A DNA stretch of 64,000 nucleotides from Mesorhizobium sp. YIM 152430 (GCF_029210365.1 NZ_JARGES010000043.1:434001-498000), one strand, 5' to 3'; positions 45,054-55,279 are shown, counted from the stretch's first letter. Numbers and translations are program-made. Notes: generated by a model not told the origin, from the letters alone.

Positions 45054-45677
45054 ATGGGTGGATCTTCGAGATCACTGCGATTTCTTGCGGTCGCGATTCT
45101 GGCAGGCGCCCTGGCGCAGTCCGTGCCGGCATCCGCAATGCCCGGTTCAGGTGCGGCAATGCAGGTTTCCGGCCTCACATCGCAGCCAATCGGTCATTAC
45201 GACCTTTGTCAGCGCAGCCCCGGCGAATGTTCCATCCGCCCGATCGATCGCGGCCCGCTTCCCATCGACAACGCAATCTGGCGCAAGATCGACCGGATCA
45301 ACCGGTCGGTGAACGAAACGGTCTCGCCCCGCAGCGACCTCGAAATCTATGGCCGCGACGAATGGTGGGCCTATCCGGTCAATGGCGTCGGCGACTGCGA
45401 GGACTACGCGCTCGAAAAGCGCAAGCGGCTGGCCGAGGCCGGTATTTCGCTGTCGAACCTGCTCCTGACGGTGGTGCGCAAGCCCGACGGCGAGGGTCAT
45501 GCCGTCCTGACGCTGCGCACCGATCGTGGCGACTTCATCCTCGACAATCTGAACAACGACCTGCGCCCCTGGTACTCGACCGGCTACAAGTTCCTGAAGC
45601 GTCAGGCCTCCAACCATACCGGCCACTGGGTCACGCTTCGCGAAGACCGCAATATGCTGGTCGGCGCGCTGCAATAG
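45054..45677 (+). CDS. Bacterial transglutaminase-like cysteine proteinase (BTLCP, PF06035 type)
   Basis: The 207-aa protein has a signal peptide (RFLAVAILAGALAQSVPASA) and the papain-like triad of this family: Cys in GVGDCEDYALEKRKRL, His in GEGHAVLTLRTDRG and Asp in FILDNLNNDLRPW. Family members are periplasmic; the LapG branch cleaves the adhesin LapA under c-di-GMP control. No LapD gene adjoins, although a GGDEF-EAL gene is 3 kb away. The start at 45054 is the first ATG after a promoter-like region. Confidence 0.85.
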   Translation: MGGSSRSLRFLAVAILAGALAQSVPASAMPGSGAAMQVSGLTSQPIGHYDLCQRSPGECSIRPIDRGPLPIDNAIWRKIDRINRSVNETVSPRSDLEIYGRDEWWAYPVNGVGDCEDYALEKRKRLAEAGISLSNLLLTVVRKPDGEGHAVLTLRTDRGDFILDNLNNDLRPWYSTGYKFLKRQASNHTGHWVTLREDRNMLVGALQ

Positions 45678-45908
45678 GCAAGGATTTTCGCCGAGGCGTC
45701 TCACCGCGCGGCAACGTCTCGGCGTCCGACAGGCAAGGCACCCGGAAAGCGCGTTCCACCTTGTCGTCGTGTGTCTCCGCCGCAAGCGGCTTTCCCACCG
45801 CCGCGCTCTATCCCGATGCCTGACGCCGCGCCGAGCACCGCAAGCGCGGAAAACGGGCGTTTGCAGGCCGCTCAGACCTGACGATCAACACACCAAACGC
45901 CTCTCGCT

Positions 45909-47441
45909 CTACGCCGCTGCTGCCAGCCTTTCACCTGCCATCCGATAGGAGATCGCTTCGGCAAGGTGAATGCGCGCAACCGGTTCGGCGCCGTCGAGAT
46001 CGGCAAGCGTGCGTGCGACCTTGAGAACGCGGTGATAGGCACGCGCGGACAGGTTCAGTTTCTCGCTCGCATCGCGCAACAGGGCCGCGCCGGCGGCATC
46101 GGGCACCGCGACCGTCTCGATCAGGCCGGCACTGCAATGCGCATTGGTCGTCGCTGCCGCCAACCCGAGTGCTGCATAGCGCTCCGCCTGCAATCGACGT
46201 GCCGCGGCAACGCGTTCGCGCACGACGATGCTCTTTTCGGCGCGGCCCGGCGCGATCAGGTCGGCAGCGCTGACGGCAGGGACTTCGATGCGCAGGTCGA
46301 TGCGATCGAGGAGTGGTCCCGAGATGCGAGCCTGATAATCGGACTGGCAGCGCGGCCCGCGCGCGCAGCGATGGCCCGGCTCGCCCGCCATCCCGCAACG
46401 GCACGGGTTCATCGCCGCGACGAGTTGGATGCGCGCCGGATAGGAGACGCGGTGATTGGCGCGCGCGATCACGCTTTCGCCGTTCTCGATCGGTTGGCGC
46501 AGCGAATCGAGCACAACCGGCTGGAATTCGGGAAACTCGTCGAGGAAGAGAACGCCATTATGCGCGAGCGAAACCTCGCCCGGTCGCGCCCGCAATCCGC
46601 CGCCGACCATCGCCGCCATCGAGGCTGAGTGATGCGGGCTGCGAAAGGGTCGTCGATCCGAAAGCTTGCCGCCGGCGAGTTCCCCGGCGATCGAGGCGAT
46701 CATCGAGACTTCCAGCAGTTCCTTCGGCGCCAGCGGAGGCAGGATCGAGGGCAGGCGCTGCGCCAGCATCGACTTGCCCGAGCCTGGCGGCCCGATCATC
46801 AGGAGATTGTGCCCGCCCGCCGCCGCGACTTCGAGCGCGCGCTTGGCACTTTCCTGACCTTTGATATCGGCGAGATCGGGCAGGTTTCCGGTCTGCGGCT
46901 CGATCATTGCTTCGGGCCGGCAGAGCACCTGCGTGCCGCGGAAATGGTTGGCCATGGCGATCAGACTGCGCGGCGCGAGGATATCGATCTCGGCGCCCGC
47001 CCACGCAGCTTCCGAGCCGCAGACGGACGGGCAGATCAGCCCGCGCCCCATCGCGTTGGCGCCAATCGCCGCCGGCAGCACGCCCGCCACCGGCGCGATC
47101 GTGCCGTCCAGCGCGAGTTCCCCCAGAACCACATAGCTGTCGAGGGCATCCGAGGGGATCGCCCCCAGCGCCGCCATCAGGCCGAGCGCGATCGGCAGGT
47201 CGTAGTGACTGCCTTCCTTGGGCAGGTCCGCCGGCGCCAGGTTGATGGTCACCTTCTTGGCGGGCATCGACAGGCCCGAGGCGTGCAGCGCGGCCTGAAC
47301 CCGTTCGCGGCTTTCCGCAACGGCCTTGTCGCCGAGCCCGACGATGTTCATGCCGATCTTGCCCGGCGCGACCATCACCTGGACGTCGACAGGCACCGTT
47401 TCGATGCCTTGGAACGCGATCGTGCGGACGCGTGAAACCAT
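45909..47441 (-). CDS. comM: YifB/ComM family Mg-chelatase-like AAA ATPase
   Basis: The 510-aa protein has an N-terminal Lon-protease-like fold (GIETVPVDVQVMVAPGKIGM, KKVTINLAPADLPKEGSHYD). The AAA/Mg-chelatase domain has Walker A GPPGSGKSMLA, Walker B GVLFLDEFPEF and the zinc-binding NPCRCGMAGEPGHRC. ComM is a hexameric helicase that promotes branch migration during natural transformation and recombination. The start MVSRVRTIAF follows aaggaga. Confidence 0.94.
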   Translation of the reverse strand: MVSRVRTIAFQGIETVPVDVQVMVAPGKIGMNIVGLGDKAVAESRERVQAALHASGLSMPAKKVTINLAPADLPKEGSHYDLPIALGLMAALGAIPSDALDSYVVLGELALDGTIAPVAGVLPAAIGANAMGRGLICPSVCGSEAAWAGAEIDILAPRSLIAMANHFRGTQVLCRPEAMIEPQTGNLPDLADIKGQESAKRALEVAAAGGHNLLMIGPPGSGKSMLAQRLPSILPPLAPKELLEVSMIASIAGELAGGKLSDRRPFRSPHHSASMAAMVGGGLRARPGEVSLAHNGVLFLDEFPEFQPVVLDSLRQPIENGESVIARANHRVSYPARIQLVAAMNPCRCGMAGEPGHRCARGPRCQSDYQARISGPLLDRIDLRIEVPAVSAADLIAPGRAEKSIVVRERVAAARRLQAERYAALGLAAATTNAHCSAGLIETVAVPDAAGAALLRDASEKLNLSARAYHRVLKVARTLADLDGAEPVARIHLAEAISYRMAGERLAAAA

Positions 47442-47557
47442 GTCTTGCTCTCCTTGCGGAAAGACAAGCATGAATTGCGGATCAAATCAAGAACATCGAG
47501 CGAACAAAAAGGAGCATAAGTTGTGGTCGGGTTGTATCTGGTTGTGTCGGTGGAACA

Positions 47558-48499
47558 TCAGCTCCGCTTGGCCTCCACCGCATCCCAGAACAGCGCGGCG
47601 ATATCGGCCCCGCCGAACTTCTTCACCTCGCGCACGCCGGTCGGCGAGGTGACGTTGATCTCGGTCATGTAGTCGCCGATCACGTCGATGCCGACGAGGA
47701 TGAAGCCGCGTTCCCTGAGCGACGGTCCGATCCGCGCGCAGATCTCGCGCTCGCGCGGCGTGAGGTCCGTCTTTTCGGCCCGGCCGCCGACATGCATGTT
47801 GGAGCGCGAATCGTGCTCCGCCGGGACGCGGTTGATCGCGCCGACCGGTTCGCCGTCGATCAGGATGATGCGCTTGTCGCCCTTGCGCACGTCCTTGAGA
47901 TAGCGCTGGACGATATAGGGTTCGCGGAACATCTGGCCGAACATTTCCAGGAGCGAAGCGAGGTTCCGGTCCGCTTCGAGCATGTGGAAGATGCCCGCGC
48001 CGCCATTGCCGTAGAGCGGCTTGACGATGATGTCGCCGGCCTCGCGGCGGAAATCGGCGACTTCCATCGGGTCCTTGGTGATCAGCGTTTCGGGCATCAG
48101 ATCGGTAAATTCGGTGACGAAGATCTTTTCGGGCGAATTGCGCACCCAGGCCGGGTCGTTGACGACCAGTGTCTTCGGATGGATGCGCTCGAGCAGATGC
48201 GTCGTCGTGATGTAGTTCATGTCGAAGGGTGGGTCCTGGCGCAAAAGCACCACATCCATTTCGCCGAGATTCACGCGTTGCGGTTCGCCGAGCGTGAAAT
48301 GAGCGCCCTTGACGTCGTCCACCCGCATCGTCTCGACGCGCGCCGTCACCTCGCCATTGCGCATCGACAGCCGGTCTGGCGTGTAGTGGAAGAGTTCGTG
48401 CCCGCGCCGCTGCGCCTCGAGCGCCAGTGCGAATGTGGTGTCGCCCGCGATCGAAACGGTCGCGACATGGTCCATCTGGAAGGCGATCTTCAAGCTCAT
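47558..48499 (-). CDS. gshB: Glutathione synthetase
   Basis: GshB ligates gamma-glutamylcysteine and glycine with ATP. The 313-aa ATP-grasp protein has the family features [78 protein letters not shown] and the metal-binding [17 protein letters not shown]. Length and all key regions are normal. Single gene, minus strand, 58 bases of its leader shared with the divergent GGDEF-EAL gene region. Confidence 0.96.
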   Translation of the reverse strand: MSLKIAFQMDHVATVSIAGDTTFALALEAQRRGHELFHYTPDRLSMRNGEVTARVETMRVDDVKGAHFTLGEPQRVNLGEMDVVLLRQDPPFDMNYITTTHLLERIHPKTLVVNDPAWVRNSPEKIFVTEFTDLMPETLITKDPMEVADFRREAGDIIVKPLYGNGGAGIFHMLEADRNLASLLEMFGQMFREPYIVQRYLKDVRKGDKRIILIDGEPVGAINRVPAEHDSRSNMHVGGRAEKTDLTPREREICARIGPSLRERGFILVGIDVIGDYMTEINVTSPTGVREVKKFGGADIAALFWDAVEAKRS

Positions 48500-48705
48500 G
48501 AAAGGCTCCGGTCGGGGGCTCTGCGGGCGGGCTGGCCCTTGATCTAGTCTCTTCGCGTCGCCTTGCCAATCGGTTGCTCAACCATGTCGCCCGCCAAAGC
48601 GCGCCCACGATACGTTTCCGAAAGCTTTTTCGTGCCAGCTTCCCGCGCAACAAGAAAAGGCGGTGGGGGAAATCAGCGGCCGTGTCGGGGGACAGAACGG
48701 AGACC

Positions 48706-50031
48706 ATGCGGCCAGGCGATGCGGCCGGTCATATGACGGATCGGTTGACCGGTCTCGGCACCCGTGCGCGGCTGAAGGACAAGATCGCCCGCCTGATCGT
48801 CGAGCGCGAGGCGGACCCGGCGCCCTTCGCCGTCGCGATCGTCGATCTCGACGGCTTCAAGCCGATCAACGATCTTTATGGCCGCACCGCCGGCGACGGC
48901 ATTTTGAAGCAGGCGGCCCTGCGCCTGCGCGCCGCGCTCGACGGCGCCTCGACCGTCACGCGCATCGGCGCGGACGAGTTCGCGATCCTTGCGCCGATGG
49001 TCTTCAGCGCATCCGCCGCGCGGCAGCTCGCGACGATGCTGATCGAGGTTCTCTCCGCGCCCTATGACATAGGCGCGCGTTCGGTGCGGCTGACGGCATC
49101 GGTCGGCACCTCGATCTATGACGACATGGCCGAGACGACCGAAGGCCTGATCGGCAAGGCCGAGACGGCGCTCTACGAAGCGCGGCGCGTCGGACGCAAT
49201 CGTGTCGTCGTCTATTCGCCGGAACTGGTCGAGGCGGTGCATTCCGTCACCCGCATCGAACAGGCGCTGCGCCGCGCCGTCTCCAATGGCGAGGTCGAGC
49301 CGCATTTCCAGCCGATCGTCGCGCTCGACGGTGGCCATCTGCTTGGATTCGAGGCGCTGGCGCGCTGGAACGACCACGATCTCGGTCCGGTGTCCCCGGG
49401 TCTCTTCATCCCGCTCGCCGAAGAGCGCGGCATCATGCCGGACCTGTCGCGTCTCCTGCTCGGCAAGGCGGCGGACGCGGCGCGCAACTGGCCACGGCAT
49501 TTGTTTCTCGCATTCAACCTGTCGCCGGAGCAGCTCGTCGACCACTCGACCGCGCGCGAGGTGCTGGAGATTTCCGCGCGCTCCGGGCTCGACCCGCGCC
49601 GGCTGGAGGTCGAGATCACCGAGACCGGCCTGATGTCGCAGCCCGAGACGGCGGCGACCATCATCGGCGAGTTCAAGCGTGCGGGCGTCCGGATCGCGCT
49701 CGACGATTTCGGCACCGGGCAGTCCTCGCTTGGGCGGTTGCGCGATTTCCCCTTCGACAAGCTCAAGATCGACCGCAGCTTCATCGCATCCATCCTCAAC
49801 GACCGCCCGTCGGAGCATATCGTCAAGGCGATCCTCGCCATGTGCGCGGGGCTCGGCATAGGGGCGGTTGCGGAAGGCATCGAGGAAAGGGCGCAGGCGA
49901 AACGTCTTGCCGAACTGGGTTGCCGCATGGGGCAGGGTTTCCTTTACGGGCGCGCCGAGTCTGCGATCGCGACGACGGATCTCATCCAGTCGCGCGAAAG
50001 CCGCAGGCTTGCCGAGTTGAAGCGGAGCTAG
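48706..50031 (+). CDS. GGDEF-EAL protein with degenerate GGDEF (probable c-di-GMP phosphodiesterase)
   Basis: The 441-aa cytoplasmic protein has no sensor domain. The GGDEF domain (about residues 11-170) reads RIGADEF instead of GGDEF (positions 88-92), so cyclase activity is doubtful. The EAL domain has the catalytic set FEALARW, NLSPEQL, EITETGLMS, DDFGTGQSSLG, KIDRSFI and AEGIEE intact. It is therefore likely a phosphodiesterase, with GTP binding by the degenerate domain as possible control. The start at 48706 follows cggaga; an earlier in-frame ATG (48574) has no site. Confidence 0.85.
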   Translation: MRPGDAAGHMTDRLTGLGTRARLKDKIARLIVEREADPAPFAVAIVDLDGFKPINDLYGRTAGDGILKQAALRLRAALDGASTVTRIGADEFAILAPMVFSASAARQLATMLIEVLSAPYDIGARSVRLTASVGTSIYDDMAETTEGLIGKAETALYEARRVGRNRVVVYSPELVEAVHSVTRIEQALRRAVSNGEVEPHFQPIVALDGGHLLGFEALARWNDHDLGPVSPGLFIPLAEERGIMPDLSRLLLGKAADAARNWPRHLFLAFNLSPEQLVDHSTAREVLEISARSGLDPRRLEVEITETGLMSQPETAATIIGEFKRAGVRIALDDFGTGQSSLGRLRDFPFDKLKIDRSFIASILNDRPSEHIVKAILAMCAGLGIGAVAEGIEERAQAKRLAELGCRMGQGFLYGRAESAIATTDLIQSRESRRLAELKRS

Positions 50032-50040
50032 CTGAGCGCT

Positions 50041-50400
50041 TCAGCCTATATTCTCCAGGCAGATTTTCGTGTGGCCGGCATTGATGAAGCCGAGCTTGCT
50101 CGCCGCGCCGCGCGACAGATCGAGGACGCGCCCCTTGGTGAACGGCCCGCGATCATTGACGCGCACGACGACTTCCTTGCCGTTGCGCTGGTTGATCACC
50201 TTGATCTTGGTGCCGAAGGGCAGGCTGCGATGGGCCGCCGTCATGCCGTCGGGGTTCATCCGCTCGCCCGAGGCCGTCTTGGAGGTCAGCGCATACCACG
50301 AAGCGCTGCCGCACTGGGCATTGGCGCTGCCGGCCGAAAGACCAAGAGCGATCATGCCAGCCAGTGCGATGCCGGAGAAGCGGAGGAAGCGAGCCGTCAT
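50041..50400 (-). CDS. RlpA-like septal/peptidoglycan protein
   Basis: The 119-aa protein has a signal peptide ([20 protein letters not shown]) and a single double-psi beta-barrel: [51 protein letters not shown] and [13 protein letters not shown]. RlpA proteins are lytic transglycosylases acting on peptide-free glycan, often at the septum. This is a short form without a SPOR domain. The start at 50400 is preferred over 50478 because it opens the signal peptide. Confidence 0.88.
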   Translation of the reverse strand: MTARFLRFSGIALAGMIALGLSAGSANAQCGSASWYALTSKTASGERMNPDGMTAAHRSLPFGTKIKVINQRNGKEVVVRVNDRGPFTKGRVLDLSRGAASKLGFINAGHTKICLENIG

Positions 50401-50553
50401 TGTCGGTGGTCCATACCCGTTAAAGACATTATGGCGGGTAGGAGGCGAATGGGGCGCCGATGGGGTCGCACAACCCACGCGCGAACACTTTTGGAGTCTC
50501 GGCGAAACATTGGCGGCCGGAGCGCGGCGGAAATGCAGCTTTCGGCTGTCGTG

Positions 50554-51951
50554 TCAGTCGCGTGTCAGGGCAGGCGTCCCGCCGGAGCCGATGTCCCAGT
50601 AAAGTCCCGCCATCATCTCCAGCCCTTCACGCAGCAGATGCGGCGCCAGATGTTCGTCCGGCGCGTGCTGCGAGCAGCCGGCATAGGAATGCGGGACCCA
50701 GATCGTGCGCAGGCCGAGAATGTCGGCAAAGGCGTCATTGGGCAGCGATCCGCCGAGATTGGGCAGGACCGCCGGGCGCTGCCCGGTCGTGCGCTCGATG
50801 GACCGCGCCGCGAAGCCGACCCACGGGTCGGCCGGGTCGAGCCGCGTCGCCCGAAACATCTCCTCATCCGCCGCCGAGACATCCACGAAACCGAAGCCGG
50901 TATTTTCGAGATGGCGCCTGACCGCAGGCACGACGCCGTCGGGGTCGACGCCGACGACGAAGCGCAGTTGCAGTCGCGCGAAGGCGTGGCCGGGAATGGC
51001 ATTGACCGGCGCGCGGGGCTCGCCCGCCTCGAAGGCCAGCACTTCGAGCGCGCACCAGCCGAACACTTTTTCCGCCGCCGACAATCCCGGCTCGCCCCAG
51101 TCCGGGTCGATGCGCGGGCCGTCCCTTGTATCGACGACCGGGCAATCGGCCAGAGCTTCGCGCACGCTGGCGGGCAGGTCCGCAGGCTTCAGTTCCGGCA
51201 CGAGAATCCGGCCTTCCGGCCCGACCAGCGCGGCAATGGCGTGGGCGAGCTGGACGGCAGGGTTGGACAGAAGCCCGCCCCAGTTGCCCGAATGATGCGC
51301 GCCGTCGCGCGCCTTGATCTTGAGGTCGAAGGAGATACCGCCGCGCGAGCCGAGGAAGAGCGTCGGCCGGCCTGCGGAAAGGCGCGGCCCGTCCGACGCG
51401 ATCAGGAGATCGGCGCGCAGCGCATCCCTTTCCGCCGCGCACAATTCCCGCAGGCCGGGCGAGCCGATTTCCTCCCCCATCTCGATCAGATATTTGGCGT
51501 TGAAGCCGAGCCTGCCGCGCGCTTCGAACACGGCGCGCAGCGCGGCGACGTTGACCGTGTGCTGGCCCTTGTTGTCGGCGACGCCACGTCCGTACCAGCG
51601 GCCGTCGCGCTCGATCAGCACCCAGGGCGAAAGCCCGTCCTGCCAGCGTTCGCCCTGGCCGCGCGTCACGTCGCCATGGCCGTAGCCGAGCACGGTCGGC
51701 AGGCTCCCGTCCTCGATCCGTTCTGCGATCAGGAATGGTCCCTGTGCCCGCTCATGCCGTGCGATCCGGCAGGAAAAGCCGAGCGTTTCGAGCTCCGGGC
51801 GGATTTCCTCGGCAATGTAGCGGTCGAGATCGCCGCCCGATGCCGGTTCCTGGCTTTCCGTGCGGATGGCGACGCGGCGCGCGAGAACGTCGCGAAAATC
51901 CCCGCTGTCGAAATGCACGCGCGCGCGTTTGATGGCGTCTTCGCGGCTCAT
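50554..51951 (-). CDS. M20/ArgE-DapE family metallopeptidase
   Basis: The 465-aa dizinc hydrolase has the M20 landmarks VLGYGHGDVTRGQ (zinc His), GRGVADNKGQHTVN (bridging Asp), EMGEEIGSPGL (catalytic Glu) and a dimerisation insert with GAHHSGNWGG. It may be a dipeptidase or an acyl-amino-acid hydrolase; substrate unknown. The start at 51951 is 6 bases after the stop of the SDR gene on the same strand, so the two form an operon. A longer frame running into the SDR gene is not coding. Confidence 0.88.
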   Translation of the reverse strand: MSREDAIKRARVHFDSGDFRDVLARRVAIRTESQEPASGGDLDRYIAEEIRPELETLGFSCRIARHERAQGPFLIAERIEDGSLPTVLGYGHGDVTRGQGERWQDGLSPWVLIERDGRWYGRGVADNKGQHTVNVAALRAVFEARGRLGFNAKYLIEMGEEIGSPGLRELCAAERDALRADLLIASDGPRLSAGRPTLFLGSRGGISFDLKIKARDGAHHSGNWGGLLSNPAVQLAHAIAALVGPEGRILVPELKPADLPASVREALADCPVVDTRDGPRIDPDWGEPGLSAAEKVFGWCALEVLAFEAGEPRAPVNAIPGHAFARLQLRFVVGVDPDGVVPAVRRHLENTGFGFVDVSAADEEMFRATRLDPADPWVGFAARSIERTTGQRPAVLPNLGGSLPNDAFADILGLRTIWVPHSYAGCSQHAPDEHLAPHLLREGLEMMAGLYWDIGSGGTPALTRD

Positions 51952-51956
51952 GAGAA

Positions 51957-52715
51957 TTATCCCCGTCCGACGAATGGCATGTTCGTCGCCATCACGTTGA
52001 GGAACAGGATGTTCGCCTCCGGCGGCAGCGTGGCCATGTGGACCACCGCGTCGGCGACGTGCCGCACGTCCATGCGCGGTTCTGACATGCGCCGTCCGTC
52101 GGCTTGCAGCACGCCGGCGGTCATGCGCTGCGTCATGTCGGTCGCCGCATTGCCGACGTCGAACTGGCCGCAGGCGATGCCGAATTCGCGCCCGTCGAGC
52201 GCCGTCGCCTTGGTCAGGCCGGTGATGGCGTGCTTCGTTGCCGTATAGGGCGCCGAATGCGGGCGCGGCGTCGTCGCAGACAGCGATCCGTTGTTGAGGA
52301 TGCGCCCGCCGCGCGGGTCCTGCCGCTTCATGATGCGGAACGCCGCCTGCGTGCAAAGGAACGCGCCCGTCAGGTTTGCGCCCAGAATCGCGTTCCACTG
52401 GTCGAGGCTGAGTTCCTCGATCGGCACCGCCGGCGTGTTGGTGCCTGCATTGTTGACGAGAAGGTCGAGCTGGCCGAAGCACGTTTCCACGGTCTCGAAA
52501 AGCCGCGCCACGGCAGCCGCGTCGCCAATATCGGTCGGCACCGCCAGGACGCGGGCTGGATCGTCGCTCATCTCGCGCGCGGCCGCTTCCAGAATGTCCG
52601 CCCTGCGTCCGGCCAGCGCCACGCGAAAACCCTTATCGACCAGCCCGGCGGCAATCGCCTTGCCGATGCCCGTTCCCGCTCCGGTCACGATGGCGGTTCG
52701 GTCAGTTCCGTTCAT
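51957..52715 (-). CDS. Short-chain dehydrogenase/reductase (SDR)
   Basis: The 252-aa Rossmann protein has the cofactor motif [12 protein letters not shown], the [13 protein letters not shown] motif, catalytic Ser in [14 protein letters not shown] and YxxxK in YTATKHAI. These define a classical SDR oxidising or reducing an alcohol/ketone with NAD(P). It is divergent from the HpaI-family aldolase and precedes the M20 gene, so it probably belongs to the catabolic cluster that starts here. Confidence 0.9.
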   Translation of the reverse strand: MNGTDRTAIVTGAGTGIGKAIAAGLVDKGFRVALAGRRADILEAAAREMSDDPARVLAVPTDIGDAAAVARLFETVETCFGQLDLLVNNAGTNTPAVPIEELSLDQWNAILGANLTGAFLCTQAAFRIMKRQDPRGGRILNNGSLSATTPRPHSAPYTATKHAITGLTKATALDGREFGIACGQFDVGNAATDMTQRMTAGVLQADGRRMSEPRMDVRHVADAVVHMATLPPEANILFLNVMATNMPFVGRG

Positions 52716-52766
52716 GATGCCTCCCGATCTCGTGGCTGGCGATTTGGTCCTGCATCGTGCAATCTG

Positions 52767-52779
52767 TCAACTTTCTTGA
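52767..52779. promoter_or_regulatory. Candidate operator TCAActttcTTGA
   Basis: A 4-bp inverted repeat with a 5-base centre sits in the divergent region between the SDR and aldolase genes. Short symmetric sites like this fit GntR-family binding, but the match is weak. Confidence 0.3.
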
Positions 52780-52810
52780 TAACTATGCCGAAAGCGAAGT
52801 GGAGGCGCAT

Positions 52811-53575
52811 GTGGTGGGAATGCAGGAAAACCGGTTCAAGGCGGCGCTGAAGGCGGGTCGACCGCAGATCGGGCTCTGGTGCAGCCTGACGAGCAATGTC
52901 GCGATCGAGCCGCTGGCGGGCGCCGGCTTCGACTGGTTGCTGATCGACACAGAACACGCGCCGAACGAACTGCCGTCCGTCCATGCGCAGCTTCAGGCAG
53001 TGTCGCATTCGACGGCGAGCCCGGTCGTCCGGCCCGCCTGGAACGATCCCGTCGCCATCAAGCGCTTCCTCGACATCGGCGCGCAGACCCTGCTCGTCCC
53101 CTTCGTCCAGAACGCCGAGGAGGCGCGTCAGGCGGTCGCCGCCATGCGCTATCCGCCGCACGGTATTCGTGGTGTGTCCGTCAGCAACCGCGCCAACGGC
53201 TTCGGCCGGTTTGCGGATTATTTCGCCCGCGCCAATGACGAGGTCTGCCTGCTCGTCCAGATCGAGACGCGGGTTGCGCTCGGCAATATCGAGGAGATTG
53301 CCGCAGTGGACGGTGTCGACGGCATTTTCATCGGACCCTCGGACCTCGCGGCCGACCTCGGCCATCTCGGCAATTCGGGCCACGAGACCGTCAGGTCTGC
53401 GATCTCGGAGGCGATCGGGCGCATTCGTGCGACCGGCAAGGCCGCCGGCATCCTCGCACCCGTGGAGGCCGATGCGAAACGCTGGCTCGACGAGGGTTGC
53501 CTGTTCGTGGCCGTCGGCAGCGATCTGGGCCTTCTCGCGCGCGGAAGCGACGCACTTCGCGCCCGCTTCGCCTGA
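52811..53575 (+). CDS. HpaI/HpcH-family aldolase
   Basis: The ~254-aa enzyme has the HpaI family features [76 protein letters not shown] and [16 protein letters not shown]. Members cleave 2-keto-(3-deoxy)-acids to pyruvate and an aldehyde with a divalent metal. The start is uncertain: GTG at 52811 fits ggagg at 52801-52805, and ATG at 52820 is also possible. It is followed by a GST and a GntR gene on the same strand. Confidence 0.9.
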   Translation: MVGMQENRFKAALKAGRPQIGLWCSLTSNVAIEPLAGAGFDWLLIDTEHAPNELPSVHAQLQAVSHSTASPVVRPAWNDPVAIKRFLDIGAQTLLVPFVQNAEEARQAVAAMRYPPHGIRGVSVSNRANGFGRFADYFARANDEVCLLVQIETRVALGNIEEIAAVDGVDGIFIGPSDLAADLGHLGNSGHETVRSAISEAIGRIRATGKAAGILAPVEADAKRWLDEGCLFVAVGSDLGLLARGSDALRARFA

Positions 53576-53606
53576 TCCGCCACCCATTCGAATTCGGAGA
53601 CACCAG

Positions 53607-54242
53607 ATGATCGATCTTTATACCTGGACGACGCCCAACGGGCGCAAGGTCTCGATCGCGCTCGAGGAAATGGCCCTGCCATATGAGGTTCATTCCATCG
53701 ATATCGGGAAGGATGAGCAATTCGCGCCGGATTTCCTGAAGATTTCGCCGAACAACAAGATCCCCGCCATTTTCGACCGCGAGACGGGTCAGTCGGTTTT
53801 CGAATCCGGCGCCATCCTGATCTACCTCGCCGAGAAGACCGGCCGCTTCCTGCCGACCGACGCCAGGGCGCGTATGAAGGTGCTCGAATGGCTGATGTGG
53901 CAGATGGGCGGGTTCGGTCCGATGCTCGGCCAGGCACATCAATATCTGAAATTCAATCGCGGCAAGGCACCCTTCGCCGAAGAGCGCTTCACCAAGGAAG
54001 TCTGCCGCCTCTATGGCGTGCTCGACGGTCAGCTTGGTCGCGAAGCGTATGTCGCCGGCACCGACTATACGATCGCCGACATGGCGATCTGGCCATGGGC
54101 GTCGCGTCATGAGTGGCAGGACATTGATCTGAACGACTTTGCCAATGTCAAACGCTGGTATGTCGAACTCGCCGCCCGCGAGGCGGTGCAGAAGGGCTAT
54201 CATGTGCCGAAATTCACGCAGGACATCCCGATCCCGGCATGA
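53607..54242 (+). CDS. Glutathione S-transferase, YghU/YfcG-like
   Basis: The 211-aa protein begins MIDLYTWTTPNGRKVSIALE, which with ISPNNKIPAI and VFESGAILIYLAEKTGRFLP is the pattern of the Nu-class (YfcG/YghU) disulfide-bond oxidoreductases. The C-terminal helical domain has YTIADMAIWPWASRHEWQ. It lies 31 bases after the aldolase gene. Its link to the pathway could be detoxification of an aldehyde intermediate, which is inference. Confidence 0.9.
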   Translation: MIDLYTWTTPNGRKVSIALEEMALPYEVHSIDIGKDEQFAPDFLKISPNNKIPAIFDRETGQSVFESGAILIYLAEKTGRFLPTDARARMKVLEWLMWQMGGFGPMLGQAHQYLKFNRGKAPFAEERFTKEVCRLYGVLDGQLGREAYVAGTDYTIADMAIWPWASRHEWQDIDLNDFANVKRWYVELAAREAVQKGYHVPKFTQDIPIPA

Positions 54243-54251
54243 GAATAATCC

Positions 54252-54953
54252 ATGAAGATTGAAATCACGCCGGCCCGCCGCGAGAAGCTCGCTGACAATC
54301 TCTACGGCCAGCTACTCGAGCAGATCATGCTTGGCCGGCTGAAGGAGGGCGAGCGCCTGCCGTCCGAATCGGAGATCTGCCGCGCCTTCAAGGTGTCGCG
54401 GCCTGTCGTGCGCGAGGCGCTGATGCGGCTTCAGGCCGATGGTCTCGTCTATGCGCGGCGCGGCTCCGGCTCCTTCGTCAAGCAGCGCCCGCCGGCCCGG
54501 CTGACCGAGTTCGCCGCCGTATCGGACGTCGCCAGATTGCTGCGTGGCTACGAGGCGCGGATGGCGCTGGAGCCGCAGATCGCCGCTCTGGCGGCCGAGC
54601 GCGCCACGGAAGCGCATCTCGAGCAGATCGCGGCCGCTTTGGCCGCGCTCGAGGCCAGCGCCAACGATCGCGACGAGGACTTCGCCTTCCATCGGGCCAT
54701 TGCCGCGGCGACCGGCAACGAGATTTTCCCGGCCCTTCTGGAATCGATGCGCGACCTGATGCTGGGCGGGATCGATGTCGCCGTCAGCCTGAGCCGTGTC
54801 GGATCGCAGGCGCGACGCGAACGCGTGCTGGCCGAGCATCGCCAGATCTACGACGCCATCGCCTCGCGTGACCGTTCGGGCGCGGGCGTGCTCATGCACT
54901 ATCATCTCATTCAGGCCCGCAGCCGGACCACCGACTACCAGCGTCATCCCTGA
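54252..54953 (+). CDS. GntR-family regulator (FadR subfamily)
   Basis: The 233-aa protein has a winged helix (LYGQLLEQIMLGRLKEGERL, PSESEICRAFKVSRPVVREA) and an FCD ligand domain (EDFAFHRAIAAATGNEIF, AEHRQIYDAIASRDR). It follows the GST gene by 9 bases and is probably the local regulator of the aldolase operon and the divergent SDR. Its last 10 bases overlap the end of the convergent NIPSNAP gene. Confidence 0.85.
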   Translation: MKIEITPARREKLADNLYGQLLEQIMLGRLKEGERLPSESEICRAFKVSRPVVREALMRLQADGLVYARRGSGSFVKQRPPARLTEFAAVSDVARLLRGYEARMALEPQIAALAAERATEAHLEQIAAALAALEASANDRDEDFAFHRAIAAATGNEIFPALLESMRDLMLGGIDVAVSLSRVGSQARRERVLAEHRQIYDAIASRDRSGAGVLMHYHLIQARSRTTDYQRHP

Positions 54954-55279
54954 CGCGGACCGGCCTCGACGAAGTCGAGCGGACCGGAAAGCAGAGTGTT
55001 TTCCTGGGCGACGAGATAGCCGGCCTCGCGGCTCATCTTGCGATAGGCGATCCAGTCTGGATCCTTCTCCATTTTCGCGCGCCGTGTCTCCCGGTCGGCT
55101 GCGTTGTCGAACGCCCACAGATGCACATAGGAGTTGAGCTTGCCCGTCTCCGTAACCGCATAGACGAGCGGCGTTCCCAGATGTCTTTTCTGCACGGGAT
55201 AGCCGTGTCGGCCGTAAAGCTCGAGATGGGTCTTCATCGTGCCGGCGCGGCACGTATAGGTGCGAAGATCATAGATCAT
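54944..55279 (-). CDS. NIPSNAP family protein
   Basis: The 111-aa protein reads MIYDLRTYTCRAGTMKTHLE, YGRHGYPVQKRHLG, NSYVHLWAFDNAADRETRRA and MEKDPDWIAYRK, the ferredoxin-like NIPSNAP/DUF718 pattern. Function is unknown, but these proteins are often encoded with aromatic or hydroxy-acid catabolic genes. Its ATG overlaps the stop of the TRAP permease by 4 bases, so it is part of the transporter operon. Confidence 0.85.
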   Translation of the reverse strand: MIYDLRTYTCRAGTMKTHLELYGRHGYPVQKRHLGTPLVYAVTETGKLNSYVHLWAFDNAADRETRRAKMEKDPDWIAYRKMSREAGYLVAQENTLLSGPLDFVEAGPRQG

